Source: Chamaecyparis obtusa (Eukaryota > Streptophyta > Pinopsida > Cupressales > Cupressaceae). Taken from it: 64,000 nucleotides of DNA. The stretch covers positions 1,078,001 through 1,142,000 of the forward strand of contig BSBK01003256.1 of NCBI GenBank assembly GCA_027943335.1, read 5' to 3'. Within the stretch, counting starts at the first letter, position 1. Every line of letters starts with the position of its first letter. Below, in pieces: positions 1 to 11,512 of the stretch. Below the pieces are notes generated by a model, which saw only the letters and a program-made list of their open reading frames with translations, did not search any database and had not been told where the DNA came from. The position numbers and the translations under genes were made by a program.

Positions 1-1811
1 TCGAGTTTTAATCAAGTTTTAGTTTCTCCTTGCATGCACTGTTTCTATAATTCAATTATATTGCATGCTAGTTCATTGCATGTTGTTTTCATTGCATGCT
101 ACGTAAGAGATCTTTGAACTATTGAATGGATCTTTGCATGTGTTCCTATTATCAAGTTTTTGCTTCCTCCATTATCATTGTTTAGTTGCCCTACAAAGCC
201 GGGCAGGCACTACGTTCCTTCATTCATTTTTTGATTCCCTTCATACATATTCAACTCCCTTTCTTCATACTTATGCGATCTTTGCTCAAAGTATTCAAGT
301 CTAGCTGCTTTCCATCACTGTCATCCATCGACGCGGTGCCATGCCTCCTCACAATTTCTATAACATTTGTCATAACCTTTGAAACTAGTTTCAACTGTTC
401 TTTACTTATCTCCTCGCCTTTCTCAACCATTGTGGTATCCATCGACCCTGCTCTCATTCTATAAAATCCAAGCCTTTTTTTTCTGCATGTAGCATTTTTG
501 TGCAAGCTTTAGTTTCGATTTCTCTTCTATTCCTTGCGTAAGATTCCTGCCATATTGAGGGATATTTGTTTATGCTAGTATTGGCTTGGTTGGATTTTAT
601 TCTACAACATCCCAATTACAAAGGTGAGATTCAAGCATGGGATCTCTCAATTGTTAAGGCAAGATTCAAACACCAGCGCTAACCCCCCCCCCCCCCCCCT
701 TGGCAATTATCCTAACCACTGGAAGATGTGAGCTTAGAGGTCGGGGCTTCTCTTCTGCCAGTAGTTGCGTCTACTTTTCTGCACGTAACAACTCTCTCAC
801 TCCTTTATCCTTCTGCTCTATTTTATTTGCGGTGTTACGAGCCAACTCAAGAACCTCGGTAGTAAGATATTCGAGAATGGTTGCGAGATATTCACTGGTA
901 TCTTTTAACTTTTTTGGATTGGCCCTTTAATATTTTTGCACAAGGGTTTAGTGAAGACAACCTAGATCAGATTTTATGTTTGCTATTAAATCTATTCCTC
1001 ATATTTGCTATTTGATTAACGTTTCCCTTTATTAGTCTTTGTTGCAGACTGCATTTATTCATAACTTTTTAGCATTTGACCTTAATGTTATTATATTTCT
1101 ATATTTGTTTATATCGTTTGTTGTAGGCTAACATTTTTTTTGTACTACAGGCTAACATTTTTTGTTTATTTCATGTTTTCTTTCTTTGGCCCAAAATTTT
1201 GGTATAATCAATCTTGTGCAAAGCTCGATACAAATGATTTTCCCTAAAATCTTATGTTTCAGTTGTCGTATATAGTTGAAGGTATCAAGTTTAACTGTAC
1301 CTCGTAAATTTTCATGACAAGATTTCTACTTTAATAGACGATCTCCCCCGTGTAGATGATGTGCATCCATTTTATGGAGTTCTGCTAAACGGTTTATATG
1401 ATAAAGATCACTTCTAAGTTTATATTTCTGAATTTGTAGTTTTATTTTCTCTTCGCATCTGCTTTGCTTAGCTCGTTTGAGTGAAAGGGTGTTTAGTTTT
1501 TTTAGCATTAGCAGCAATCGAATTCCATTGCTTCTCATATAAGGAAGAAAGTAAATTCTTTTTCATATATTACAGCAGATCACATCATTATGCTAACATT
1601 TTAATCAAATTAATCTCTGTGTTATTTTGTGTTATTTCATGAGCTCTTATTGGCGGCTAAATTTGTGAAGTGCTTTTAAAGTTTTTTTACTTCTTTCTTG
1701 TTTTAGCCTCTAATATCTGTTAATTTAGCACTTGAACAATCTATTTACAGTATTAGATAGAGTTTTTTTTTAGAATCTGAAGCATCTTTGGATTCTTTTC
1801 TATTTTTTAAC
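1..1811. other. Unassigned AT-rich DNA left of the LINE
   Basis: I find no convincing gene here. The stretch is T-rich on the plus strand, has several repeats of a TTGCATGC-like word in the first 110 bases, and a run of 17 C at 683-699. Open frames are short and show no recognised motif. A minus-strand frame at 251-505 reads as a charged 84-residue peptide that could be an old gag scrap, but nothing supports that beyond composition. It is the flank into which the minus-strand LINE inserted, with the LINE's A-tail side facing it. Confidence 0.5.
683..699. repeat. Poly-C homopolymer (17 bp)
   Basis: An uninterrupted run of 17 C, unusual in this AT-rich context. It could be a slippage product or partly an assembly artefact. 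Confidence 0.9.
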
Positions 1812-2024
1812 TTTGTTTTTTATTAAGGAAAATAGGTTTTAAAGGGGCCCTGAAACCCACGTAGTTTTAAACATAAACAGAGATATAGCAATTACAGTTT
1901 ACAAAGATACGATAGCCAAAGCATAAAGAAAGGCCAGACATAGTCCGCCAGCAAAACAAACAAAAAAGGTCAGTAAATTTGGAGACAAAAAGCCAGGCCA
2001 GGCCAAAAAGACTAGGGAAGCAGC

Positions 2025-4106
2025 TCAAGAAAACTCCCTGAGGATCTCCACTACTCGAATCTCGAGCTCAAAAGCCTTGTCCGCCGCATCCTTAAGGTCA
2101 GCCAGATCCTTGTCAAGTTCCTGCATGTCCTTCTTCATGGTACTGGACTCAGTTCTCTTCCTCAGCCCTTCCTCTAGAGATTTATCTTTGCTACTATTAG
2201 GAGACTCCTCCTTGTTGCTCATGTGTTCCTCAAATTTACTGATCAAGACTTTTATGTTGTCATTTGAAGCTTTGAGGATGTTGTGGCTCTACTCCGCAAT
2301 TTTCTGTAAAGTCCCCTCCAAGCTTTGCATTCTCTTTTTCACTTCCTCCATTTTGCTTTCCATGTCATTCTTCTCTTCCATTAGCATGATCTTTCTACTA
2401 TTACCCTCCCTCTCCAGCATTCCCACCCAAAATTTTAACTCCTAAATTTCATGGAATGTCCATTTGGTGGTTCTGTAGTTGTCAATGACACTATTTTTAG
2501 CATTATTGAGCACATCCATCTGAGGATGTTCTTTAGTGATGTCACTTAGAATCACCAGGGTAGGGTCAATGATGTCCTCCATTTGGATTTTGCCATCCTT
2601 GTTTTCCTTAACCAGGGTTTTCATCATTTCACGCTTTAGGCCCATCCTGACAGACATTTTGTGGAAATCTCTCCAAACCACATCCTTCTCTTTATCTGTT
2701 ATCTTGCAATCGAACTCGTAAGTCCCTTGATCTTCCCTAGCCTACACCTATTCATCCTCTCTCCCCTTACTCTCCTCTTCATCTTCGCTATTTTTCCCCT
2801 CCTCTTGTCCTTCCTCCTTATTCTCCTCTTCCATTTTCCTCCTTTTCCTTTGCTTCCTGCCAGAATCTGTAACCTCTTCTCTGTTAGCAGGCATTTTAAT
2901 TATGAATTTTCTCTTCCCCTTCTTACTCTCCTTAGTTTCCTCCTCCTCCCTAATAGTATCATCTTTTGCTTCAGCGCTATCTCCCTCAGTGTCCATGCCT
3001 TCTGCCTCCTCATCATAATCCCTGTCGGAAGATACCTCAATGCACTACTTAGGTTCAGGTTTCTCCTTTTTTTCCCAATTTTCTTTCTTACTCTTCTTTT
3101 TCCCCTTTTTGGTGTGAGGGGAGGTGACAGCATCTGAGTCAGAATGCATATCTTGGCTATCCTTAGTGTCAGAAGGGATGTACTCTTCTTCCCCCGAGTC
3201 GAGCTCTTCATCAGTACCCTCCTTCCCCCCTTTCCCCTACTTTAACTCTTTACCTATGGTTTTGGCTTTGAAAAACTCATAAATCAACAACAACAACCCC
3301 TCGTGGAAAGCAGGGTTTCCGATGGGCTTCTCCCTATAATCATTTATATTTTCATTGATGGACGAGTAAAGATAAAAAGGGATAGAGATTTTAGTCCCAG
3401 ACCTGAAATGGTTGAGGAGCATGAAGTGATAGGAATATATATGGTCGAACCTCATGTCCAAGGATATGTATTTGATTATCACCCTCAACACAAACCTCCA
3501 CAGTGGTTTGATGGACCTCGACAGATAGTAAGTGCCATGTTTCTCAAGGGCCTTCTTCTCCTCCTTTCCTTTGGTAAATTTTGCCATCGCCTGACCAGAA
3601 ATGCGATGATCTCTGTCAAAATTCTTCCCAACAATGGGAATGCTCATCACTGTAGAAATAATCTCCTCTGTCACATTAAACTCAACCCCATCAATTTTAA
3701 CACTCCCCTCATTCAAACTTTTAACCATTGTTTTGGTGACCGAGGGTTTCCATCCATGTAGTCTTTCAATGAAGGAGGTCACCTCCCCTTTGCTCAAAAT
3801 GCCCCACACTTTCAAGCACCTCTGCCATTTCTTTGCCTCATCCTCAAGTTCCCTTCTATGTCGCTCCCTCACAATTTTCCTTCTCATTCTACAGACAAAA
3901 CTTCTAGTTTCAGAGCACTTCAGGAAATGTGGCAAGTAGCTGGTATGATAAATGTTCTTGATCCTTCCCTTAACATTCTGAGAAATAAACTCAAAACCAG
4001 CCCTTAACATGTAAAGGTGGCAGTTACCCAAGTGATTCATACTTTGGCTTGTGTTCTTACACATCATATATCGGCACAAATTCCCTAACACATAATCTTT
4101 CATCAT
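2025..4106 (-). pseudogene. LINE ORF3: unknown protein with acidic and coiled-coil regions
   Basis: A third long frame follows RNase H directly. The RNase H stop TAA (4106-4108) overlaps the ATG at 4104-4106 as TAATG. It spans 694 codons including the TGA stop at 2025-2027, with six internal TAGs (near 3237, 3045, 2748, 2742, 2442 and 2289) and no frameshift. The first about 290 residues look globular and include HGWKPSVTKTMVKSLNEGSV and a VTEEIISTVMSIP stretch, reminiscent of the plant transposon-associated Transposase_32-like families, but I cannot assign it. The middle is a highly charged Lys/Glu/Asp tract with basic clusters. The end (about residues 480-690) is a heptad-like coiled coil. 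Another explanation is a host or other-element gene captured between ORF2 and the 3' UTR. Confidence 0.65.
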
Positions 4107-7100
4107 TAGACTTTAATATTTCTAAATCTACTCGAGATTCTCTCACTTTCCATTAATTCCTTGATTTCGAGCAGAATTAAATGGCCTTCCATCCATCTTT
4201 TTACCTCATTGTTTCTAACATCCCAGTTGGCCAACCTGTCAGCAACTTGGTTTGCCTCCCTATACTCATGCGCCACATGAATTCTTTCAAAAGACTTGAG
4301 GAGCTGGACGCTATCATTGACTAAGTTGGCGATCATCCAAGTTGGCTTATTTTTCTCATTGAGACAGTCAATTATGTTCTTTGAGTCGCCTTCCAACCAC
4401 AGATTCCTGACTCTAATATCCATAGCCAGCTTAATGGTTTGATGGGTCACAGTCACCTCTGCAACATGGTTGGTTTGCACTCCCAGAGGAGTTGAGATGG
4501 CAGCAATGCCTTTCCCATGTTCGTTTCTGATGATGCCCCTGATCCCAGCCTGGCTAGGGTTGCCTTTCACAGCCCCATCAAAGTTGGCTTTGCACCATCC
4601 CTTAGGAGGAAGGGACCATCTGCAATCCTCCCTCTTGCTACAATCCTTCTCCTTAGCTTGGAGAAGCGAGTTATAGCCTTTGATGATAGAGTAGTTTTTT
4701 ACCAGAGCATTAAGACTTTTGTGAAAAACCACCTTAGCATTAGTTTCTTTTTCTCTGAATATACAGTTGTTCCGCTCCTTCCACACCCCCTAGCAAAGAT
4801 GAGGGAGAGACCAAGCCCATAAGCCTTGACACCCATCCCCAGCCACCCCGCTTTGCCACTATTGGAAAAGCTCTGTTATGTTGCTGGGAAAGACCCAAGT
4901 CTGCTTGAAAAAAGCTAGGAAAGAAGACCATATGATCCTAGTGAAGTGGCAATGGATGAAAAGGTGGTCAACACTTTCTAGATGCATTTTACAAAGGATG
5001 CATCAATTAGGCATCTAATGGCCTCTCTTGATAAGGTTGTCCACCTTCAAAATTCAATTTTGGAGCATTAGCTAGAAGAAAATGTTGATTTTGGGAGTGA
5101 GGCTAGCGAACCAAACATTGGCCCAGACAGGGACAGGACCACTCCTCTACATAGTTTCATAGCCTGACACCACAGTGTAGTTGCCATCCTTGGTTGGCCC
5201 CCAAACAATGTCATCCATGTTGAGAGATAGAGGAAGGAGCCTGATCATGTCCATCACCAGTTTGAGCTCCTAGGAAATATCAGTCAAATTCACCCAATTC
5301 TCATTAACCCTATAGTTTGTCACCCTATAGCCAAATCTTTCCATGCAAAACATCGTCCATCTATTATACTGCTCAAAGTTCCATAAAGGCCCCACACCAA
5401 GCCAATCATCAAGCCAAAAATTGATATCTTCGCCATTGCCGAGTTTCCATTTCGCCTTTTCAAAGGCTAAACCCTTAGTCTTTATGATGCCATTCCATAT
5501 AATGGATCCCTTAGGTTCCTCATCCCTACTGATAAACTGCTTTAAGTTGATGTTGGAAACATACTTATTTTCCAAAATATCCCTCTATTTGCCCTTGGAT
5601 TTGAAAATCGTCCAAATCTATTTAGCTTGCAGAGCCTTGTTGATCTGCTTCAGATTCCTAATCCCCAAGCCTCCCTATTTTTTAGATTTGTAGATATTGT
5701 CCCATGCCACAAGCGGGTACTTCTTATTACCTTCTGGTCCAGCCCACAAAAACTTCTTTTGGATAGACTCCAAAGTAGCTGCCACTTTGGAAGGAATAGA
5801 GAAAAGGCTGAGAGAATAAATGGGCAAGTTTTGAAGAGTAGACTTGATCAGGAGCACTTTACCTGCCTGACTCAGGATAATGCCCTTCCAGCCAGCCAAC
5901 TTTCTATTAAACCTATCAATTAATTTATCCCAAAAGAGGTCAGGAGGTCTAGTCCCCATTAGGAGGCCCAAATAAGTGGAAGGAAGGGTCCCTATGCCAC
6001 AACCCAAAATATTAGCAATTTTCCTCTGTCTGCCCTCAGGAGTATTGACAAAAAAGACCGAGCTCTTATTCCAATTAATAAGCTGACCCATGGCATTGGA
6101 GTAAGAATTAAGGATGGCCTTCACATGTCTAGCTTCCTTAACTAAAGCTTCTCCCCCAAGGATGGTATCATCCACAAATTGCTGGTGATTGAAGACTAGG
6201 GGTCTGGAGGAGGGTTTAAACCCAACTAAATCACCTCTACTCCTTTTATCAAGAATAAGTCTGCCCAAGCATTCCGCCAAAATAATAAAGAGGATGGGAG
6301 AGAGGGGGTCCCCTTTCCTGAGCCCTCTGGAGGATTTGAAGAAGTCTGTGGGAGAGCCATTGATCATAATCGCAAAGGTGGGGGTAGAGATCAGTTGAGA
6401 TATGATTTTCTGAGTGTTGTCATGAAAACCAAAAGCATGCAGGACCTGATCTAGGAACAACCAATCCACCCTATCATAGGCCTTAGACAGGTCAAGTTTG
6501 AGCAGGAAGCCATCCTTTTTTCCTTCCTCTAGAGAGTGAATCACCTCATGAATAGCTATAATAGAGTCCATAATCTATCTACTAGGGAAAAATCTTGTTT
6601 GTTGTGGGGAAATGATCTCTGAGAGGATTTTAATCAATCTAATGGTTAAAACTTTAGAAAATATCTTGTAAAGAGAGTTGCAAAGGCTCATAGGCTTGAA
6701 AGAGTCAAAAGAGTCTGCACTTGAAACTTTGGGAATGAGAACCAAGAAAGTGGCATTGACTTCTTTGAGTAAACACTTGGCCCCAAAGAATTCTTGAACC
6801 GCTTTAACAAGATCAACTTTTAGAACTTCCCAATACAGCTGGAAGAAGGTGGGGAACCCATCAGGGCTAGGAGCTTTCTTGGTAGGCAAAGAGAAGACAA
6901 CCACCTTAATTTCCTCCATATCAGGAATGGCCATAATGGCTCTATTCTGACTAGCCTTAATAACTCTGGGGATGGAATTGAGAATATCCCCTTGATCCTC
7001 AACACCCAAGTTAGTCTCTTTGGAGAGGATGGAAGAGAAAAATCTGATAGCTTCTTGGGTGATCTCCTTATCTTCTTTAAGAGTAACATCCCCCTTTTTA

Positions 7101-8239
7101 ATCACACTAATTCTATTAGCAGCCCTATGCTTCATAGTAGAGAGGTGAAAGAATCTGGAGTTTTTGTCCCCTTCCTTAAGCCACACCAATCTAGATCTCT
7201 GCCTCCAGTACATTTCCTCCTTGCTCACAATGTTGTGAAGATCAGCCAGAATAACCTTTTCAACATTCAATCTATCCTCATCATATCCTACATTTTGGAT
7301 CTCCTCCTGAACCCCAACAAGGTCCTCCATTATCCTATCTTTAGCCAAAAAAATATCACCAAAATCCTTTTTGTTCCATTTCCTAATTTCCATTTTGATG
7401 TTTTTAAGTTTCTTTGCCACTTTAAACATAGTTGTACCTTCCACATCAATGCTCCACCAATCTCTTATTCTATCATACAGACCCAGGTGAGCAGTCCACA
7501 TCTTCTTGAATTTGAACGGGAAAGCCTTTTTCCTATTGCATTGCTCAAGAGTGAGGGAGATCAGGGAGTGGTCTAAACCAACTCTAACCAAAGTGGAAAG
7601 TTTCTAGTGGTAAGAGTTCAACCAGTCCATAGTGATCAAAGCTCTATCCATCCTAACCTGAATGCACTCCGATCCAATTCTTCTATTAGACCAAGTAAAC
7701 TTCCCGCCATCTAATTCAACATCAAGGAGGGCCAACTTGCTAATAAACTCTGCCAGGTGCTGTCTACTATCCAAGTCTGGAGGGAGCCCGCCTAACTTCT
7801 TAGTAGCCAACAAGGGTGTGTTGAAGTCTCCCATAATGACACCCTTAGACCCTCCCAACAAGGGCATCAGGTTGCTAATTTTAAACCAAAAGTGCTTTCT
7901 ACCATTTTTAGTGTTAGGGGCATAGATGTTCATCGCAAACCAACTTTCCTGGTCCTTAGAATTCATGAATTGAATAAGCAAAATTTTCCCTTCATTAAAG
8001 ATGATGTCCATTGTAAGGCTATCCTTCCATATCACTAACAGCCCTCCAAAAGCTCTCGAAGAGTCAGTAGCTGCCGACTTCATACTTTTACTGAAAACAA
8101 TACTCTTAGTCTTCTCCTTCTTCATCTTCATTTCCTAAATCACAAAAATATCTGGTCTATGATCCCTAATCATATTCCTAACAACCTCCTATTTGTGGAT
8201 ACCACTGAGTCCACGAATATTCTAAGATATGATCTTCAT
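4106..8239 (-). pseudogene. LINE ORF2: endonuclease-RT-RNase H polyprotein, decayed
   Basis: This is the polyprotein that nicks the target and copies the RNA. Domains in order are: an APE-like endonuclease from MKIIS at 8239 to about 7600 (MGDFNTP, then SNRRIG and the terminal DHSLI); a reverse transcriptase at about 7100-5900 (KAPSPDGFP block, the FVDD catalytic motif near 6170, KGDPLSP near 6310); zf-RVT at about 5330-4790 (VWGPTKDG, CILC, H..IHC); and RNase H at about 4610-4200 (NFDGA, AEVTV, EGDS and REANQVAD supply the usual acidic residues). It is 1378 codons long, normal for plant L1-like ORF2. A single frame holds for all 4.1 kb; I count about 14 TAG and 2 TGA and no frameshift. Translation would stop within the first ten codons. 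Confidence 0.9.
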
Positions 8240-8262
8240 AATTTCTTTTGAGGGTATGTATC

Positions 8263-9564
8263 CTAGATGGTTTTTTGGGTCCCATCCGCTATGTTTCTTC
8301 TTGTTTCTTCCTTTCTAATTTGATGCTTGTTCCACCTGCCTGGGGTGCTTACTTTACCCCTTATATCAGCTTTGGCCCTACTTCTTGTAGCAGCCAGAGA
8401 CACCAGCGATGGGTCCCTACTATTCTTCTTTTTCTTGACAGATATCCAAGGACCTACATTCTCATCTTTGCAACTCTCAAACAGAGCCTCCATTCTGGAG
8501 ATTTTCCCTAGGGAGGAGGAGGTAACCAGGTCAATGATTCTATTGACCTTGCTTGGGGAAATAAGTGAGCTCCTACTAAGGATAGATTCCTGGGAGGGGC
8601 CCAGAACCTCCACGATGCCCTCCAGCTCCTGGGTCTCAGGCACTAATGAATCCTCAATGATTTCCTCCAAGATGAACCCCCCATCCTCAAGAAGGATCCT
8701 ACTTCCTTTATCTCCCTCCTCAGTAGTAGAAGCTTGCATTTCAGGGTAGCCATCACCTTCAACTTTATCCCTATTGCCACTTTCCTTGTGGGACTCAGGC
8801 TGAACCCTGTTGTCAAGGTTTTCCTTACTCTCCAGACATCTTTGTACCGAAGGGGTCACTAAAAGGCCCATGGGTTTTTCCCCTTGAGGATCCACCCCTT
8901 GAGAAGTTCTCTCCAGAGCTTTCTCCTTCCACACCTTCTTGGATCCTTCATCTTGATTCAGGCCTTTTTGCTACTTCTAGGTATCTTTTTTCTTTCCTTG
9001 CTTGATTTGGGCCTTACATACTTTTTACTTTTCAATGAAGATTGGGCATACTTTGGCCTTGTGGCCCACCTTTTTACAATGGAAATAGGCAAAAGGCAAA
9101 TTTTCATAGTCGATCTACTACACCCACCTTCCCAGCCTAGATTGAAACTCTATCACTTCAGGCATATCCTGTCCTTCAACTACCCCCACACATATTCTAG
9201 CATACGTAAGTCTTTTTTTGGCAGCAGTGATAGGATCAATGGATAACAACTCACCAAAAGAACTGGCAATGATGTCAAAAATGTCCTCGTGCTAGTATTC
9301 CAGAGGAAGCTTTGGAAGCCTGATCCAAACCGAGGCTTGGGTCAAGAAATCATTATTTAGATCTAGATTGGAGGTCCATTTCTGGAGGATTAACGTGGAT
9401 CTCCCCATCGACCAGTTACCCGCGCAGAGAATCTTAGAGAAATCTTCTGAGCAAGAGAACTCAAAAGACATGAAGCCCTTGGCCATAGCCCTGACTTCAA
9501 CCTATCCTTTTAAATCCCATTTTTTCCTTGTAAAGGTTCTGACCAAATCTTTCTCAACTAATCT
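8263..9564 (-). pseudogene. LINE ORF1: DUF4283 / CCHC gag-like protein, decayed
   Basis: This is the nucleic-acid-binding ORF1 of a plant LINE. The N-terminal third (about 9564-9120) reads as a DUF4283 domain, with a segment like MSFEFSCSEDFSKIL, WSMGR..L.LQKW and the closing WIRLPKLPLEY. Then comes a block ending in IDYENLP that normally precedes a CCHC knuckle. The knuckle reads YFHCKKVGHKAKVCP, so its first Cys is now Tyr, which a single G-to-A change explains. The C-terminal half is Ser/Glu/Lys-rich and ends at TAG 8263-8265. One frame is kept throughout (about 434 codons) with about six TAG and one TAA inside. The true start is upstream of two more TAGs at 9565-9570 and cannot be fixed. 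Confidence 0.8.
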
Positions 9565-9678
9565 CTACTAAAATCTTTCTGACCTTGTTTTATTAGAAAT
9601 CAAACTAAAATCAAATTGAATTTTTTTTTTTTTTTAAAATATCTTTCTATTCAATTTCATTTGTAATTTTGTTTCATC

Positions 9679-10782
9679 ATGTCTATGTCAATGCCAAACT
9701 TTAAACTCACTAGTTCCAATTATATTGTTTGGAGGCCACACATGTCTAATTTTTTAAAATCTCAACACCTTTTGGATATTGTGTCTTCTCCAAATTTGAA
9801 ACCAACATCCACCACTCCTCAAGCTGACCAGGATTCCTGGCAGTTGAAAGATGAGGAAGCGTTTGGTCTAATTGGATTCTCTTTAAATCTAGATTTATAT
9901 CATCTTATCTCAGATTGTATTGCGGCTCATCAAGCATGGCATGTCTTGGAGAACACATTTCACACTTATGAGAAACCTGTTCCCCTTATTAATCAAGCAA
10001 ATCAAAACTCTACTCTGCACTGTGACATTATAGATAACATGTTACAGGTTGATGATGTTTCTTATACTTATTCTGCTTTAGAACAAGAAGATGCAATTAT
10101 TGATACTCCTAATAATTTTGTTCCTTCTAGTAGTAGCAATGCTGATGATGATCTGTTTACTCCTCCTTTCTCTCATGTTGATGATATGTTTGACCAAGAA
10201 GAGGAAATTATATCTAACTTTCTTAATGTTACTTTGCAAGATATGTTTATTACTCAAGATGAAATTCATGATGATAGTACTAATCCTATGATTGTTGTAG
10301 AGGTTAATGATAATGATGCTTCATATTATGATGAATACACTATAGATTTGGTTTCTGCAACTGAAGATTGCATTTATGATTCTATGTCCCATGATTTACA
10401 ATATGATTTTTTCCACAGTGTTACTGATTTAGCACTAGGTGATCCCAATGATGGGCACTCTACTAGTGGTTTTTGCCTTATTGCAGACTCAAGTATTGAT
10501 TATGCTCCACCTCTATTTTCAAATGGAAATGAACATACAATATGCATAAATGCATCTCAAGAATCTCAATGGTCTCTTAAAGATTTGGGCTTTCCTCAAC
10601 ATGCTACTCACTTTGCCAAAAGTCCTATGTACCATTCAAGCTCCAAAGCACAAGTTGAAGACATGCAAGATGATCAAGCCAAAGAAATCCTAGTGAAGAC
10701 TCTTTCAAAAGAAAAATCCCAAATTCATTGTAAACACTTGGGTTTGATACCTATTGATGTAATTACCCCAAGTAAAGATTAA
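9679..10782 (+). CDS. Non-autonomous copia-type fusion protein, intact frame
   Basis: This is an uninterrupted 367-residue frame. Residues 1-90 resemble a Ty1/copia gag N-terminus (FKLTSSNYIVWRPHMSNFLKS, then the IAAHQAWHVLENTF segment). Residues 105-250 are acidic and low-complexity, rich in Asp, Ser and Asn. Near residue 255, GDPNDGHSTSGFCL is a scrap of the copia RNase H motif (usually D.AGDPDDRRSTSG). The TAA at 10780-10782 runs straight into a polypurine tract and a 3' LTR. The gene therefore looks like a gag start joined to a pol end with protease, integrase and RT deleted. The frame is intact whereas most other element frames here are broken. No 5' LTR or PBS is visible upstream; the sequence passes through a 15-T run at 9621-9635 into the LINE. 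Confidence 0.6.
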   Translation: MSMSMPNFKLTSSNYIVWRPHMSNFLKSQHLLDIVSSPNLKPTSTTPQADQDSWQLKDEEAFGLIGFSLNLDLYHLISDCIAAHQAWHVLENTFHTYEKPVPLINQANQNSTLHCDIIDNMLQVDDVSYTYSALEQEDAIIDTPNNFVPSSSSNADDDLFTPPFSHVDDMFDQEEEIISNFLNVTLQDMFITQDEIHDDSTNPMIVVEVNDNDASYYDEYTIDLVSATEDCIYDSMSHDLQYDFFHSVTDLALGDPNDGHSTSGFCLIADSSIDYAPPLFSNGNEHTICINASQESQWSLKDLGFPQHATHFAKSPMYHSSSKAQVEDMQDDQAKEILVKTLSKEKSQIHCKHLGLIPIDVITPSKD

Positions 10783-10789
10783 AGGGGGG

Positions 10790-11424
10790 TGTTAGAATTT
10801 AATCTTTCCTTGGTATATTTATGTATTTAAAGGATAAACCAAGGTATCCTATTGTTTTCATCCTCTAGTCCAAGTGGGAGGACATGTCACATATTTGTAA
10901 TTCCTTTATCAAGGAAAATAGATATTCCTCCTTATGAGGAATCCTACACTTGTCTCACACACTAGTGAAATGTGGCATACACAGAAATGGGAGTTACACT
11001 GTAACTCCTTTCTCACATCTCTATTAAGAGATGGCTCTCCTCTCTCATTTCAAAGAGATTCTTCTTCTTCTTGATTATTTTGTATGAGCTTTGCTCTCAC
11101 TTACTCTCTCTCTCTCTCTCTCTCATTCTTAGGCATTTGTTGCCACTTTCATTAATCTCACGGGGGTTTTTTTTATGCTTTTCCCCCTTCAAAATCTTGT
11201 CTCCTTTGTTGCGTATTTTTGGTGAATGCTCCTAGTTTTTGCATTAATTCATGGTAAATCTTCTTATTCCTAAGCTCATTGATTAAACAAGTTCCTATTT
11301 CTCTCTATATTTTGTTATTATTTTAACATTACTTGACATTTCTTTCTATTGAAGGACTCAATAGGTTTGGTATTTTGATTCACTAAAAGAAGTGAAGAGC
11401 ATAGGCCTACTACCAAATCCAACA
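10790..11424 (+). repeat. 3' LTR of the copia-type element
   Basis: The polypurine tract AAAGGGGGG at 10781-10789 is followed by TGTTAGAATTT, a classic copia LTR start. A likely end is CCAACA at 11424, giving about 635 bp. Inside is a CT microsatellite (about 11103-11125) and a T-rich stretch. Only one LTR copy is visible in the window, so the right edge is inferred from the terminal CA rather than from a pair. Confidence 0.6.
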
Positions 11425-11507
11425 AACAACAATAGGTCCCCTATTTATGCTAGATTTTGGAATTTCGAATGTCACAATCTAAGAAAAAACATAGGGTTTA
11501 GGTATAT

Positions 11508-11512
11508 CTTTT
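11508..11512. other. Target-site duplication CTTTT (left of chromovirus)
   Basis: CTTTT here is matched exactly by CTTTT at 17508-17512, on the other side of the LTR element. Five bases is the normal duplication for Ty3/gypsy integration. Confidence 0.9.

Larger units (their letters stand above)
1812..9600 (-). mobile_element. LINE retrotransposon with three ORFs
   Basis: A non-LTR retrotransposon lies on the minus strand. In its own direction it has ORF1 (DUF4283 plus a CCHC remnant), ORF2 (endonuclease, reverse transcriptase, zf-RVT, RNase H), ORF3 (unknown, coiled coil) and a 3' UTR of about 210 bases. The 3' end reads CCTTAATAAAAAACAAAG on the minus strand around 1812-1827, which carries an AATAAA signal and a short A-rich tail as expected for target-primed integration. 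ORF1 and ORF2 are 23 bases apart; ORF2 and ORF3 overlap at TAATG. The three frames show no frameshift, only in-frame stops, so the copy is structurally complete but dead. I could not find a clear target-site duplication, and the 5' edge near 9.6 kb is approximate. Confidence 0.85.

Noticed and set aside
2077..2445. Plus-strand frames over 2-9 kb
   Set aside because: They are opposite-strand shadows of the minus-strand LINE frames, which have recognisable domains.
2025..9564. Reassigned TAG codon (Gln) as the reason for open LINE frames
   Set aside because: Plant nuclear genomes use the standard code, and other elements here have TGA and TAA too. CHG-linked deamination explains TAG excess better.
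1780..9640. LINE target-site duplication based on CTTTGTTTTTTATT / CCTTGTTTTATT
   Set aside because: The match is imperfect, T-rich and at an uncertain 5' border, so it is not good evidence.
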